Below, in pieces: positions 25,578-34,975 of a stretch of DNA of 64,000 nt. Numbering within the stretch: the first letter of the stretch is position 1; every line of letters starts with the position of its first letter. Under the pieces are notes generated by a model, which had not been told where the DNA came from, did not search any database, and saw nothing but the letters and a program-made list of their open reading frames with translations. Made by a program: the position numbers and the translations under genes. Location of the stretch: assembly GCA_963920575.1 (NCBI GenBank), contig OY986970.1, forward strand, positions 4,262,445 through 4,326,444, given 5' to 3'. This stretch comes from Narthecium ossifragum. Lineage: Eukaryota; Streptophyta; Magnoliopsida; Dioscoreales; Nartheciaceae.

Positions 25578-26480
25578 TGTGAGGACCTGTACCTCTAACC
25601 CGGTCCGATCGTGTTAGGTTGAGAGTCTGGTTTTGTTGGTTTGGCTCGGTTGTTTTTTGACCCCAAGGGTAATTTGATAAAATTGCGCCTTGGCGGTCGA
25701 TTTCACACCCGCGTAGTGCACACACGGCCTTGGATTGATGTATGTGATTGATTAAAACCTTAAGAGTGCGATCAGAAGATCGGAGCTCGATCGAGAAAGA
25801 TCGAAATGAACGGCTGTGATCGATTCCAGCTTTCTATATAAACCACTCCCCTTTCTCTCTCTTCTCTTTCTTTTCTCTTTCTCTCTTTCTCTCTCTTCCT
25901 TGGCTGCCGGCTGGAGGCTTGGGCTGTGGATTTTCGAGGCGGATTCACGGCGATCGGAGTGGGGGATTGATAGATCGGCAACTCTTCTATACATGTAGGT
26001 GTTTCTACCCAATTCCATTGAATCAGTAATTGTAGGATTGCATTTTAGTGATTTGGTGTTGTTTTGTCTATTGGAATGATTCCAATTCTTGTATTCTAGT
26101 TCAATGCTACGTTTAGAAGATTGTTGTTGAATCGTTTCTGTATTCTTTCGAACGAATTCCGTATTTTTATTGGTTTCCGGACCAGATCGGCCAAGATCTG
26201 ATATTTCACGATATAAACTTGGTTTTCTTTGCATGAATGAATCCCCCACCATCCAATCTACCTTCCCTCCAAGTTTGGTTGGATTCTATCCCTAGTTGAT
26301 AGAAGAAATCCAACAAATTGTGATTTCATCAGTTTTCGTCGACTTTCGGTCAATTTGTTTTAGATCTGGAGATTTGATCATCCAAAGTTGAATTTCTTAG
26401 TACCAATAGATTCCTCGCCTCCAATTGCATATCCCCTCCAAGTTTCGTTTTAATCCGACAAGTTTTGATAGATCGAATCA
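25578..26480 (+). mobile_element. Truncated relative of the solo-LTR family (unit D)
   Basis: Starts TGTGAGGACCTGTACCTC and keeps the family's 5' landmarks: an AATTTGATAAAATTGC block, the CACACCCGCG phrase, a CT-rich block with a TATATAAA box at 25836-25843, and TAGGTGTTTCTACCC at 25997. The conserved 3' third is missing, and similarity fades by about 26480. It is more diverged than units A-C and lacks a recognisable target duplication. The end coordinate is approximate. Confidence 0.65.
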
Positions 26481-27560
26481 AAGAAATTGGATTTTCAGCA
26501 CTGAGGTTGAAGCCATGACACATGTTGGCACCACGAGCCATGGAGGATGATAGCAAGCCAAAAATATGTCATGATTCGGAGTAAACAATGTTTTCAAGGA
26601 TGGTGTGGCAAAAGGGCTGATGGGACGGTGGTCCGAACGAAGGAGCATGGGGTGCATGCATGTGTAGCGCAACCGCCCGGGGAGTTAGCGCGTGAGGCGA
26701 CGCGCTTGGTGGGTGAGTTCGAGTCCTATTAGGACTTGGCGAGCCAAGATGCGGGTTGGGACGCAACAAGTCATGGATGAGAGTCCCAACGCTAGTGGAG
26801 TTGGAGTTCCACTGGACGCAACAAAGGAAGGTCTTGACGTGGGGGAAAGAAGCTTGGTAGGCAAGATAGGACCGGAGTCCTACTCCAAGTCAAATTGCCA
26901 TGGCGGTTGAAGGCAAGTGGTTATTTTTGGCAAATCCTAACCCAAGTGGAAGTCCAGTAAGGTAAGGAGCTTTGTTGATTGGCTGATTAGTGCTTGGATA
27001 AGCATGAAACCATCGGACTTTGGCTTGGACTAGGAGGCTTCTCTATGGAGGAAAGTCTTGGGCGTCTCCTCTATATAAGGAGGAGGCCAGCCATATGTTG
27101 GATCATTCGGAGGGATATGGGATATGGGGAAGGATCACAGGATCTAGAGGGAGATCCTAAGGGAGGGTCGTCGTCTACATCAACATTGTGAGGCTAGATT
27201 CTAGGGTTTTGGGTTGAGAACTTTTTGTATTGAGAGTGATTGTACTTCAAGAGTTGGGGGCGAGAGAAGAGTGCTATTGTGATCATTGGTCAATAAAGAA
27301 GTTGGGATCTCATCCGTTTACTCATATTCGTGTGTCATCTTGTGTGTGCTTGAGTTTATGCAAGTAAGACGAAGTAAGGCCAGTCAAGAGATAGATCGGC
27401 GAATAGGCGGCGCGTGGACGAGATACGGGTGGCGCGCAGGTGGTGCATGGGCGCGAGTGGGCACGGTGTGGTGTGCATGCCGGGTGATCGGGGTCTCATA
27501 GGGTCATCACTGGGGAGATTTAGGGTGATAATTTATCCCTGATCTTGGCTGCGTGACACA
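26481..27560 (+). other. LTR-like or promoter-bearing repeat fragment, family unknown
   Basis: No coding sequence. It has a TATA box (CTCTATATAAGGAGG, about 27069-27083) followed some 215 bases on by CAATAAAGAA (27291), an arrangement seen in retrotransposon U3/R regions. No termini could be found, so it may be a fragment. Confidence 0.35.
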
Positions 27561-27568
27561 TCCCAACC

Positions 27569-28459
27569 TAGGGGTGGCAATTCGGGTACATGGGTAAAGT
27601 TCTGGTCTAGTCGAGCACCAATATCTCGACCCAAAGGCCAAATCCGAACCCGACCCGTTTAATAAACGGTTAAATTTTTTAACCCGAACCTGACATGATA
27701 TTAAACGGATCAACCTTACCCAATCCACCGAACCCATTTATTAAACGGGTAGGGTCGGGTTGGCTGGTCGAGTGAACCTGTTTAACTTAGAGCACATAAT
27801 TCTCTCTTTTCATTTTTAGAAAACCTGTGATTATGTTAATCCTAACTTTATTTTGATGATGTCAATATGCGTATGATGATAAAACAATGATTTGATGTTT
27901 ATATCCCTCAATTTAAATCACTTATATCTCAATTTTTAAAAGTTCTTGTATTGATGGTCGATGTCAGGATAGACTGTGAGTTGGCATGGTCGATGCTCAT
28001 GACTCAACCAAGTTGGAGCTGAGCTGACGATCAAACCAAGCATCGACCATGGAGTGACGTTCTCTTGATAGAGACGTACGGTAATGCGACGGTTGATGAA
28101 GACGTACGGTTGATGCTCAACGGATCATGAGCATGTCTAGACCGTATGTCTTCATATTGAGACATCGACCGTACGTCTCTATCAAGAGAACGTCCATAAT
28201 ACCTTAAATATCTTAAAAGCTTAAAAAATTAATTAGTTTAGACATTTCTCGGGTTGATAATTGGGGCATGGGTGGCGGGTGATTAACGGATCACGAGTCA
28301 TTCGGGGTACCCGACTCAACCCACACCCGACATGTATGACGGGTCATAAATTGAGGTTACCCATTTACGACTCGAACCCGAATATAACCAACCCCAACCT
28401 GCTAAGTTCGGGTCAGGTCGGGTCGGGTTGGCGGGTTTGAATCCGAACTGCCACCCCTA
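27569..28459. mobile_element. Non-autonomous hAT-type element (891 bp)
   Basis: Terminal inverted repeats TAGGGGTGGCA...TGCCACCCCTA are flanked by an exact 8-bp duplication TCCCAACC (27561-27568 and 28460-28467); 8 bp is the hAT signature. The subterminal parts are also inverted copies rich in ACCCGAACC/GGGTTCGG words. There is no transposase frame. Inside are several (A)CGGTCGAT-like words and a perfect 27-bp inverted repeat. Confidence 0.88.
28056..28194. repeat. Perfect 27-bp inverted repeat (hairpin) inside the hAT element
   Basis: Bases 28056-28082 and 28168-28194 are exact reverse complements (arms contain TTCTCTTGATAGAGACGTAC), with an 85-base spacer that itself holds ACGTACGGTTGATG repeats. 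A transcript would fold into a long hairpin. Confidence 0.85.
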
Positions 28460-28633
28460 TCCCAACCCCAATGGTGGGAGACAAGTCATTTTCTTTGGAT
28501 AACATATATGTAAATATCCATGGGAAGAAAAAGCCTTGTTTGCACACGTTGGATTTAGATCAAGTGAGCTGTGAGCCCACATGGGAATAGTCGATGTAAG
28601 AGAAATTAAAAATAAAAAACTTAGCTTTGTTTT

Positions 28634-30100
28634 TGTTAGCCAAAATAATGGCTAAATCATAAATGACGGACACATAAGCAAAAGGCAATTTTAAATGGAC
28701 GATAACTTCATAATCTTATCGACCAGATGAAACCTATCGACCAAATGAACGATAGAATCTATCGACCAAATGGACGATAAAATATCGACCAAATGAAACG
28801 ATGGAATCTATCGACCAAAATGGACGATAGAATTTTAACCAAATGGACGATATCGTCCATATGGCACCGTCATTTAAAGGATTATGGACGATTATCGCCC
28901 AAAAGTCATAATTGGACATGTTACTCAATTTTATCGTCCAAAAGCAATTAACACGTGTGCCAAATATGGTTAAAAAACACATGCAGGTATGACGTGGACA
29001 AGAAACGATAAGTAAGCCAGCATAATCATGACGTATGCAATGAACGAGAATCAACCACGTGTACTCTCCAAACCAGACACGAATGTGGGAGAAGCTGTTA
29101 CGGAGCAGTTCGCACACGATCTCCTCCTTTCACGCCATCAACCCTCAAGGCGGGAGCAGTTATTCAGTTCCTTAGTATAAATAGCTTCTCTTCTCCACTG
29201 TAAACCCCCCCGACAATCTGTAACCTGCTCATAAGCATGGCTTTCGTTTCTCTTGTACCTGTAAGTTGATTAATAAAGCTTTCAGTTTGATTAATGGCGT
29301 CTCTTATTGCTTTCTTAGTATAATTTCGATAATGTAGTCGTTTTAGTCGTCTTCTCTTCTTTTATTTCTGTTTTGTAGTTTTAGATTAATGGATTTGTTT
29401 CCGTTTCTGTTTTTCTGTCTGTTTCTTTTCCATAGTTCAACTAAGTTAAATTAGTTATAAGTAAGATTAAATTAGTCTTTTAATTACTATTTTCGTTATT
29501 CATGATCATAGGAGTATTTTAAGATTAATTTTAGGTTTAATTAGTCCTTTTATTGCTTTTCTTACAGTTTTCTTTACTGTTTTCCATTAGAGTAAGTTAT
29601 TGCTTTCTTAGATTAAGTTAATCCATAGATTTAAATGCATTTCTTAGATTCAGTAATTTAAGTTGATCTTTATGCTTTATTTAATTTCGTAGTTTTAGAT
29701 GACTTGAAGCTTTTCTTAAGTTAATCTTGATAATTAGATTATTTAATTAGGTCTAATCTAGATTTCCATATTACTTGACATCTCTGGTTCATTAATTTGA
29801 AAGAGTAGAACTAAACTGCAATCGTTTGATACTTAAGTGTGGAATAGGATTTTGACTTTGACTATTTGACCGGTCAACGGTCGGATTTCCTCTCTAACAT
29901 TTTTATTGAACAAAAGCTCTCAAGAATCATTTATTTATCGAAAAGAAATGAAAGTTTTATGTCTTTTTTTTAAAGATGTCCATGGGAAGAAAAAGCCTTG
30001 TTCGCACATGTGGGATTTAGATCGAGTGAGCTGTGAGCCCACATAGTTAAACCGAAAGACTGACACAACTTTTTAAGAAACTAGCCCCGATAAATCTGCC
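28634..30100 (+). repeat. 5' LTR of Gypsy element 2
   Basis: Starts TGTTAGCCAAAATAATGGC. U3 holds ATCGACCAAATGGACGATA-type direct repeats at about 28718-28860. A TATAAATA box sits at about 29177 and AATAAAGC at about 29273, bounding a short transcript-start region. Similarity to the 3' copy runs to 30100, where gag-like sequence begins without a leader or recognisable primer-binding site. Confidence 0.85.
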
Positions 30101-32847
30101 CAAACAATGGTGTCCCTCCTCTTCAAGGAGTTCAAGGTGGTGTTGTGCCTCCTGTACAGGGAGTGCCTAATAATGGAATTCCTTTAGGTCAGGGTATACC
30201 AGTAGGTGGAATGCCTTTGGTTATGGGTGAGAACATGCCTCAAAACATTCCCCAGAATGTTCCTCCTAATGGCCAGAACTTCATTTACCCAAATAATGGC
30301 CAAAACTTCGTTTACCCAAATAATGGCCAAAACATGGTTTACCCGAACAATGGCCAAAACCTTGTTTACCCAAACAATGTCCAAAACCCTGTTAACCTAA
30401 ACAATGGTCAAAATGTTTTCCAAAATAATGGCCAAATTATCGGCCAAAATAATAATTTGGATGCTCAAGGCCAGGGGTTTCCACAGAATAACTATGGGCA
30501 ATTAGGTGGTCAAGTTAATCGGCCAGTAGGCAATAATTTTTATAATCAAAGAATGGCCGATGGACAACGCATGGGTGATATCCCCTATCAGAATAATTAT
30601 CGACCATATGAGGAACCTATGTATTATGCACGACCACAAAACGAACAGTACGACCAAGTGTACAACAACCCTCTTTATAATCAGGCCGATGCTCTACGTG
30701 AACAAGTTGCCGAGATTCTACAAGAGCAAATAGGTTTAGGACGACCAGCTACTCGTCCAACTTATAGGAAGCCTTATCCCGATTGGGTTGACCAAATGCA
30801 TCCGTTTCCTAGGAATTATAGAGTTCCAAAGTTTACTATGTTCTCTGGGGTGGATGAGATATCGACCATTGAACATATAGGGAAGTTCTCCATGCAATGT
30901 GGAGACGTGAGCGATTTTGTCAAACTTAGATTATTCCCTAACTCTTTATCCAGGGTAGCTTATTCATGGTTCATTAAGCTATCGCCCAACTCTATTCAAA
31001 ATTGGCAGCAAATGGAACATGCGTTCCATTCTCAATTTTATAAATTAGAACCGGAAATCACAATGGCCGATTTAGTTCAACTTAGACAACGGCCAGATGA
31101 GAATGCTGAATCATTTTTACAAAGATTTAAAAGAGCGAGAAGTAGATGTTTTATTCCTTTGCCTGAAAGGGAATTTGTAAAAATCGCTCAAAGTGGATTA
31201 GCCTTTGAACTTAAGAAGAAGTTTCAAGACAGAGATTTTATTGACCTATTTCAACTGCAGACTAGCGCAATACGCTATGAGCAATTGTTGAGGGAAGAAG
31301 ATCAAATGAAATCCTCTTCCAAGGGAACTTATTATAGAGATACTAACTATGAGATAAACCAAGTTAGTGAAGTAGATGAAGAAAACTACAACATGAATGA
31401 TGTTTGTTTGGCCGAGCTTCTTAAAGGAAAAGTTTACATATGTAAAGCTCTTGCCAAACTTGAGCGAGAACTTAAGGGTAAAGAAGTAATTAGAGACGGT
31501 AAACGTCCAATGCGGAAGTTTTCTTTTGATGTTTCAAAAGCTGATCAAATCTTTGATCAATTACTCAAAGATAAACAAGTTAAATTAAAAGATGGACATG
31601 CTATGCCAAGCCTTGATGAAATCAAGGGCAAAAGATATTGTAAGTGGCATAATGCTTGGTCGCATCACACTAACCAATGTTTGGTTTTCCGTAATGTTTT
31701 GCAGGATGCGATTGATTCTGGTAGGATTGGTTTTCCAGTCAAACACATGGGAGTTGATGCAAATCCTTTCCCTAAGGCTGCTCCGGTGGGGATGGTGCTG
31801 ACTGACGTGGCGAACTTCAAATTGCCAAAATTCAAGATCGTCATCGATGAAACTGAGGACGACAATCGTCCAGACGTCTTCGCAAGACTTGGTCAAGACA
31901 AAGGAAAGGAACCTGCCATTCCACATGTCTGCCCAAGATGCTATTGGGATCTCAGTCGCCCGATGACACCTTTCTCCGGGACCAAGTTTCCTCATTCACA
32001 GTCAAGGCAGTGGAACCGAGTTAAGCCTCATGTGTACCCAAAAAGTTTTATGCCTCAGCCTTACAAGCCAGAGCGATCATACAACTACAATTGCTATACT
32101 CGTCGCTCAGTCCCTGTGGAGGAGATGACAAGGACTCAGTACCGTCGCCACCAGAAGAAATATGGCCAGATGATGAAGGCCAAGCAAGCCCAGGAAACCA
32201 ACCCAAGTCAGGATGAGGAGGTTGAGTACATTGAAGAAGATGTTGCTGTTCCCAATCCAACAGAATCTTCAAAAAGCAAGTTTCATCGTTCAAATAAGGA
32301 TGATGATGATGAGACTGGAGCAAGCCAAGTGATCAGATTCGGAACACTCCCGTCAGTCATCGTCAACAATTACATTCTACCAAGTCGCCTTGGACAACAA
32401 TGTCCAATTGAAAGCGATTCTGATATATCAGATATGGCCGATGGTGAATCGTCAGCCACGCTGGTCGAGGAAAATGCGGACACATCGGCCACCTTGGTCG
32501 ATGAAATGGAGAATTCGCCCCCAGTAAGCTTAGTGCTTGACCAAGAGGATGAGTATGTAGAAGTAGAAGAAAAAATCGATGTTGGTGAAGAAGCTTGGAG
32601 GAGGAATATATCTACAGAACAACTGTTAAGGCAGTTATATGAGGAAGGAAATCCAACAGTTGGACCAGGTGGCCAGCCAAGTGGCCGTTATGATTATCTC
32701 CGGGTTTATGGAGACGTCAAAGTGAAGCGTCTTGTGAAAAGACGGAAGTTGTCGCCCATATCATACCATCAACATCAACCACAATTGTTACGACTGGTTG
32801 GGGAGATGAAGAACAAGAGCCCATGGTCGAAGATGTTGAATGGGTAG
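30100..32847 (+). CDS. Gypsy element 2 gag, 5' end missing
   Basis: The frame opens just after the LTR junction, has no ATG until 30211, and runs to a stop at 32845-32847. The N-terminal part is Asn/Gln/Pro-rich with nine-residue NGQNFVYPN repeats. The capsid-like domain, about 30830-31330, has the retrotransposon gag phrases YSWFIKLSPNSIQNWQQM, FHSQFYK and RQRPDENAESFLQRFKRAR. A KRYCKWHNAWSHHTNQC segment (about 31620-31680) is a possible metal-binding knuckle. The C-terminal part is acidic and ends with an EEAWRRNIS...GQPSG block that recurs in the next frame. At about 32740-32750 sense continues in the -1 frame, so either a one-base loss or frameshifting links gag to protease. Start codon and upstream leader appear deleted. 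Confidence 0.82.
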   Translation, partial: PNNGVPPLQGVQGGVVPPVQGVPNNGIPLGQGIPVGGMPLVMGENMPQNIPQNVPPNGQNFIYPNNGQNFVYPNNGQNMVYPNNGQNLVYPNNVQNPVNLNNGQNVFQNNGQIIGQNNNLDAQGQGFPQNNYGQLGGQVNRPVGNNFYNQRMADGQRMGDIPYQNNYRPYEEPMYYARPQNEQYDQVYNNPLYNQADALREQVAEILQEQIGLGRPATRPTYRKPYPDWVDQMHPFPRNYRVPKFTMFSGVDEISTIEHIGKFSMQCGDVSDFVKLRLFPNSLSRVAYSWFIKLSPNSIQNWQQMEHAFHSQFYKLEPEITMADLVQLRQRPDENAESFLQRFKRARSRCFIPLPEREFVKIAQSGLAFELKKKFQDRDFIDLFQLQTSAIRYEQLLREEDQMKSSSKGTYYRDTNYEINQVSEVDEENYNMNDVCLAELLKGKVYICKALAKLERELKGKEVIRDGKRPMRKFSFDVSKADQIFDQLLKDKQVKLKDGHAMPSLDEIKGKRYCKWHNAWSHHTNQCLVFRNVLQDAIDSGRIGFPVKHMGVDANPFPKAAPVGMVLTDVANFKLPKFKIVIDETEDDNRPDVFARLGQDKGKEPAIPHVCPRCYWDLSRPMTPFSGTKFPHSQSRQWNRVKPHVYPKSFMPQPYKPERSYNYNCYTRRSVPVEEMTRTQYRRHQKKYGQMMKAKQAQETNPSQDEEVEYIEEDVAVPNPTESSKSKFHRSNKDDDDETGASQVIRFGTLPSVIVNNYILPSRLGQQCPIESDSDISDMADGESSATLVEENADTSATLVDEMENSPPVSLVLDQEDEYVEVEEKIDVGEEAWRRNISTEQLLRQLYEEGNPTVGPGGQPSGRYDYLRVYGDVKVKRLVKRRKLSPISYHQHQPQLLRLVGEMKNKSPWSKMLNG
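30270..30430 (+). repeat. 27-bp coding minisatellite in gag
   Basis: About five to six copies of a 27-bp unit (AATGGCCAAAACTTCGTTTA and relatives) encode NGQN[FML][IV]YPN. Later copies are degenerate. Confidence 0.8.
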
Positions 32848-33914
32848 AGATAGAAGTGCCCATTAAAGTTAATGAGGAAGCAGCGAGAAGAAACATCTCC
32901 CAGAAGAAGCTATTGATGGATCTCTACAAGGTAGGTAATCCAGCCATCAGTACTCAGGGCCAACCAAGTGGAAAGTTTGACTACTTGGTTTGCTATGGTG
33001 ATCCCATTGTGAAGAAATGGGTTCCCAAGTCTGAGGTAGTCAAATATATGCCGCAAGCTAGTGAAGTGCCAATCGTTCCAACTGGTTGGGACATGGAAGA
33101 AACAGAGACACAGAAGGAACAAGATAAGGAGGATCAGAAGTGGCCATCATGGGATGGTCAAGAGAATCCAGAGGTCGTTCAAGTTGCAGCTAAGGCAAAG
33201 GGGAAAGCAGTTGCCCGTCAAACTCAGTCATCGACCGGTTCGTGCAAAGAAGGTCTTCAAGGTCAAGATAAGGCTGTGTTTGAACGACCGCCAGAGGCGA
33301 TGACTCGCCATTTACGGCCTTTACACATCAAGGCCGAGATTAATGGAATCCCAGTAAGCAGAGTTCTGATTGATACCGGTGCTGCAGTAAATGTCATCCC
33401 AGCTAAGATGATGAAGAAGCTGCGAAAGACTGACAATGATCTTATCCCCACGGATATCACGCTCACAGGATTCATTGGAGTTCCAGCTCCAGCAAAAGGA
33501 ATTCTCCCCTTGGACATAAAAGTTGGAAGTGTCACAAGAACGACAGCGTTCTTTGTCATGGACTCATCGACCAGCTATAATGTGCTGCTTGGTCGAGACT
33601 GGATTCATGCCAGTCAGTGTGTTCCGTCATCTCTTCATCAGTGTTTATTCTTATGGAACGACGAAGGAAATGTAGAGTCAGTTATGGCCGATAACATGCC
33701 ATACAGTATGGACACGCATGCTTTGGAGGCATCTTTCTATGATTGCAATTATGGGCCTTTGCAATTCCTTCAGTTTGAAGACACACTCAAAGTGGTATCT
33801 GAGAATGGAGTTATGCTAAAAGAGCGTGTAGCAGAACTGTTTGATCCGGCAAGACTAACCTCAGTGGTCTTCGCACCTAAAGTTGGCCGATCACCGGCCA
33901 CCAGTCAGAAATGA
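32748..33914 (+). CDS. Gypsy element 2 aspartic protease region
   Basis: This frame is -1 relative to gag. Homology to the gag C-terminus begins at GAAGTTGTC (32745-32753); the first ATG is at 32823. It repeats the EEAARRNIS...GNPAI...GQPSG block and then carries a retropepsin domain at about 33310-33640, with the active-site LIDTGAAVNVIPA and the second landmark YNVLLGRDWIHA. It ends with a TGA at 33912-33914 that overlaps the next ATG (ATGA at 33911). Role: cleavage of the polyprotein. The family's active-site Asp-Thr-Gly is intact. Confidence 0.85.
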   Translation, partial: VVAHIIPSTSTTIVTTGWGDEEQEPMVEDVEWVEIEVPIKVNEEAARRNISQKKLLMDLYKVGNPAISTQGQPSGKFDYLVCYGDPIVKKWVPKSEVVKYMPQASEVPIVPTGWDMEETETQKEQDKEDQKWPSWDGQENPEVVQVAAKAKGKAVARQTQSSTGSCKEGLQGQDKAVFERPPEAMTRHLRPLHIKAEINGIPVSRVLIDTGAAVNVIPAKMMKKLRKTDNDLIPTDITLTGFIGVPAPAKGILPLDIKVGSVTRTTAFFVMDSSTSYNVLLGRDWIHASQCVPSSLHQCLFLWNDEGNVESVMADNMPYSMDTHALEASFYDCNYGPLQFLQFEDTLKVVSENGVMLKERVAELFDPARLTSVVFAPKVGRSPATSQK

Positions 33915-34975
33915 TGAGTTCAGACTCTGAAAGAAATCAGGCCGCTGTAACGGCCTTAAAAGCCAAGCTAATGGCTTATCAAGTGGAAGCGTTCGCTTCA
34001 CAAGAAGAGAATGACTTAGATTGTTTAAAAGAGATTCCCCAAGAAGAAGAGGAAGAAGTCCCCTATGGCAAACGTGGAAATATGCAAGCTCAAGACCCAT
34101 TGGAAGAAATCGACCTTGGTGATGGCACAGAGCATCGCCCAACCTTCATTAGTAAACTTATCGCCCAAGAGGTAAGAAACGAACTCATTGCTATCTTGCG
34201 TTCATATAAAGATTGCTTTGCATGGGATTATAAAGAAATGCCTGGTTTAGATAGGAATATTGTGGAGCATGAGCTTCCTACTCGACCAAATTTCAAACCA
34301 TATAAGCAGGCGCCTAGACGTTTTGCTCCTAACATAATCCCAGAAGTAAAGAAAGAAATTGAACGATTATTAAATGCAAACTTTATTAGAACGGCCATAT
34401 ATGTAGAGTGGCTTTCTAATATAGTGCCAGTTAAGAAGAAAAATGGCAAACTTAGAGTTTGTATAGATTTTAGAAATTTAAACTTGGCTACACCCAAAGA
34501 TGAGTACCCTATGCCATCGGTCGATAATTTGGTTGATTCCACCGCTGGGCACGAAATATATTCATTTATGGATGGGTATTCTGGTTATAATCAAATTTAT
34601 ATTGCCGATAATGATGTTCATAAAACGGCATTTAGATGTCCAGGATCACTTGGAAGTTATGAGTGGGTTGTTATGCCCTTTGGTCTAAAAAACGCTGGTG
34701 CTACTTATCAGCGAGCAATGAACTTGATTTTTCATGATATGATTGGCCATTTTATTGAAGTCTATGTCGATGACATTGTAGTAAAATCACCAATCATGGC
34801 CGATCACTTTTCGCAGTTAATCAAAACCTTTGAGAGAATGAGGGAATGTAATTTAAAGTTGAATCCCTTGAAATGTGCCTTTGGTGTGCAAGCAGGGAAT
34901 TTCCTTGGTTTTCTCGTCCATCAGCGAGGAATAGAACTTGACCAAAACAAAGCAAAGTCTATATTAGAGGCTAGC

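Noticed and set aside
26547..26760. Possible tRNA-like B box (GAGTTCGAGTCC near 26716) suggesting a SINE or tRNA
   Set aside because: No A box at the right spacing and no cloverleaf could be drawn.
28734..29117. 127-residue reverse frame in the Gypsy 5' LTR, also present in the 3' LTR (44402-44785)
   Set aside because: It lies in the repeat-rich U3, has a CTATCG-derived repetitive C-terminus and no domain. Its duplication only reflects the LTR pair.
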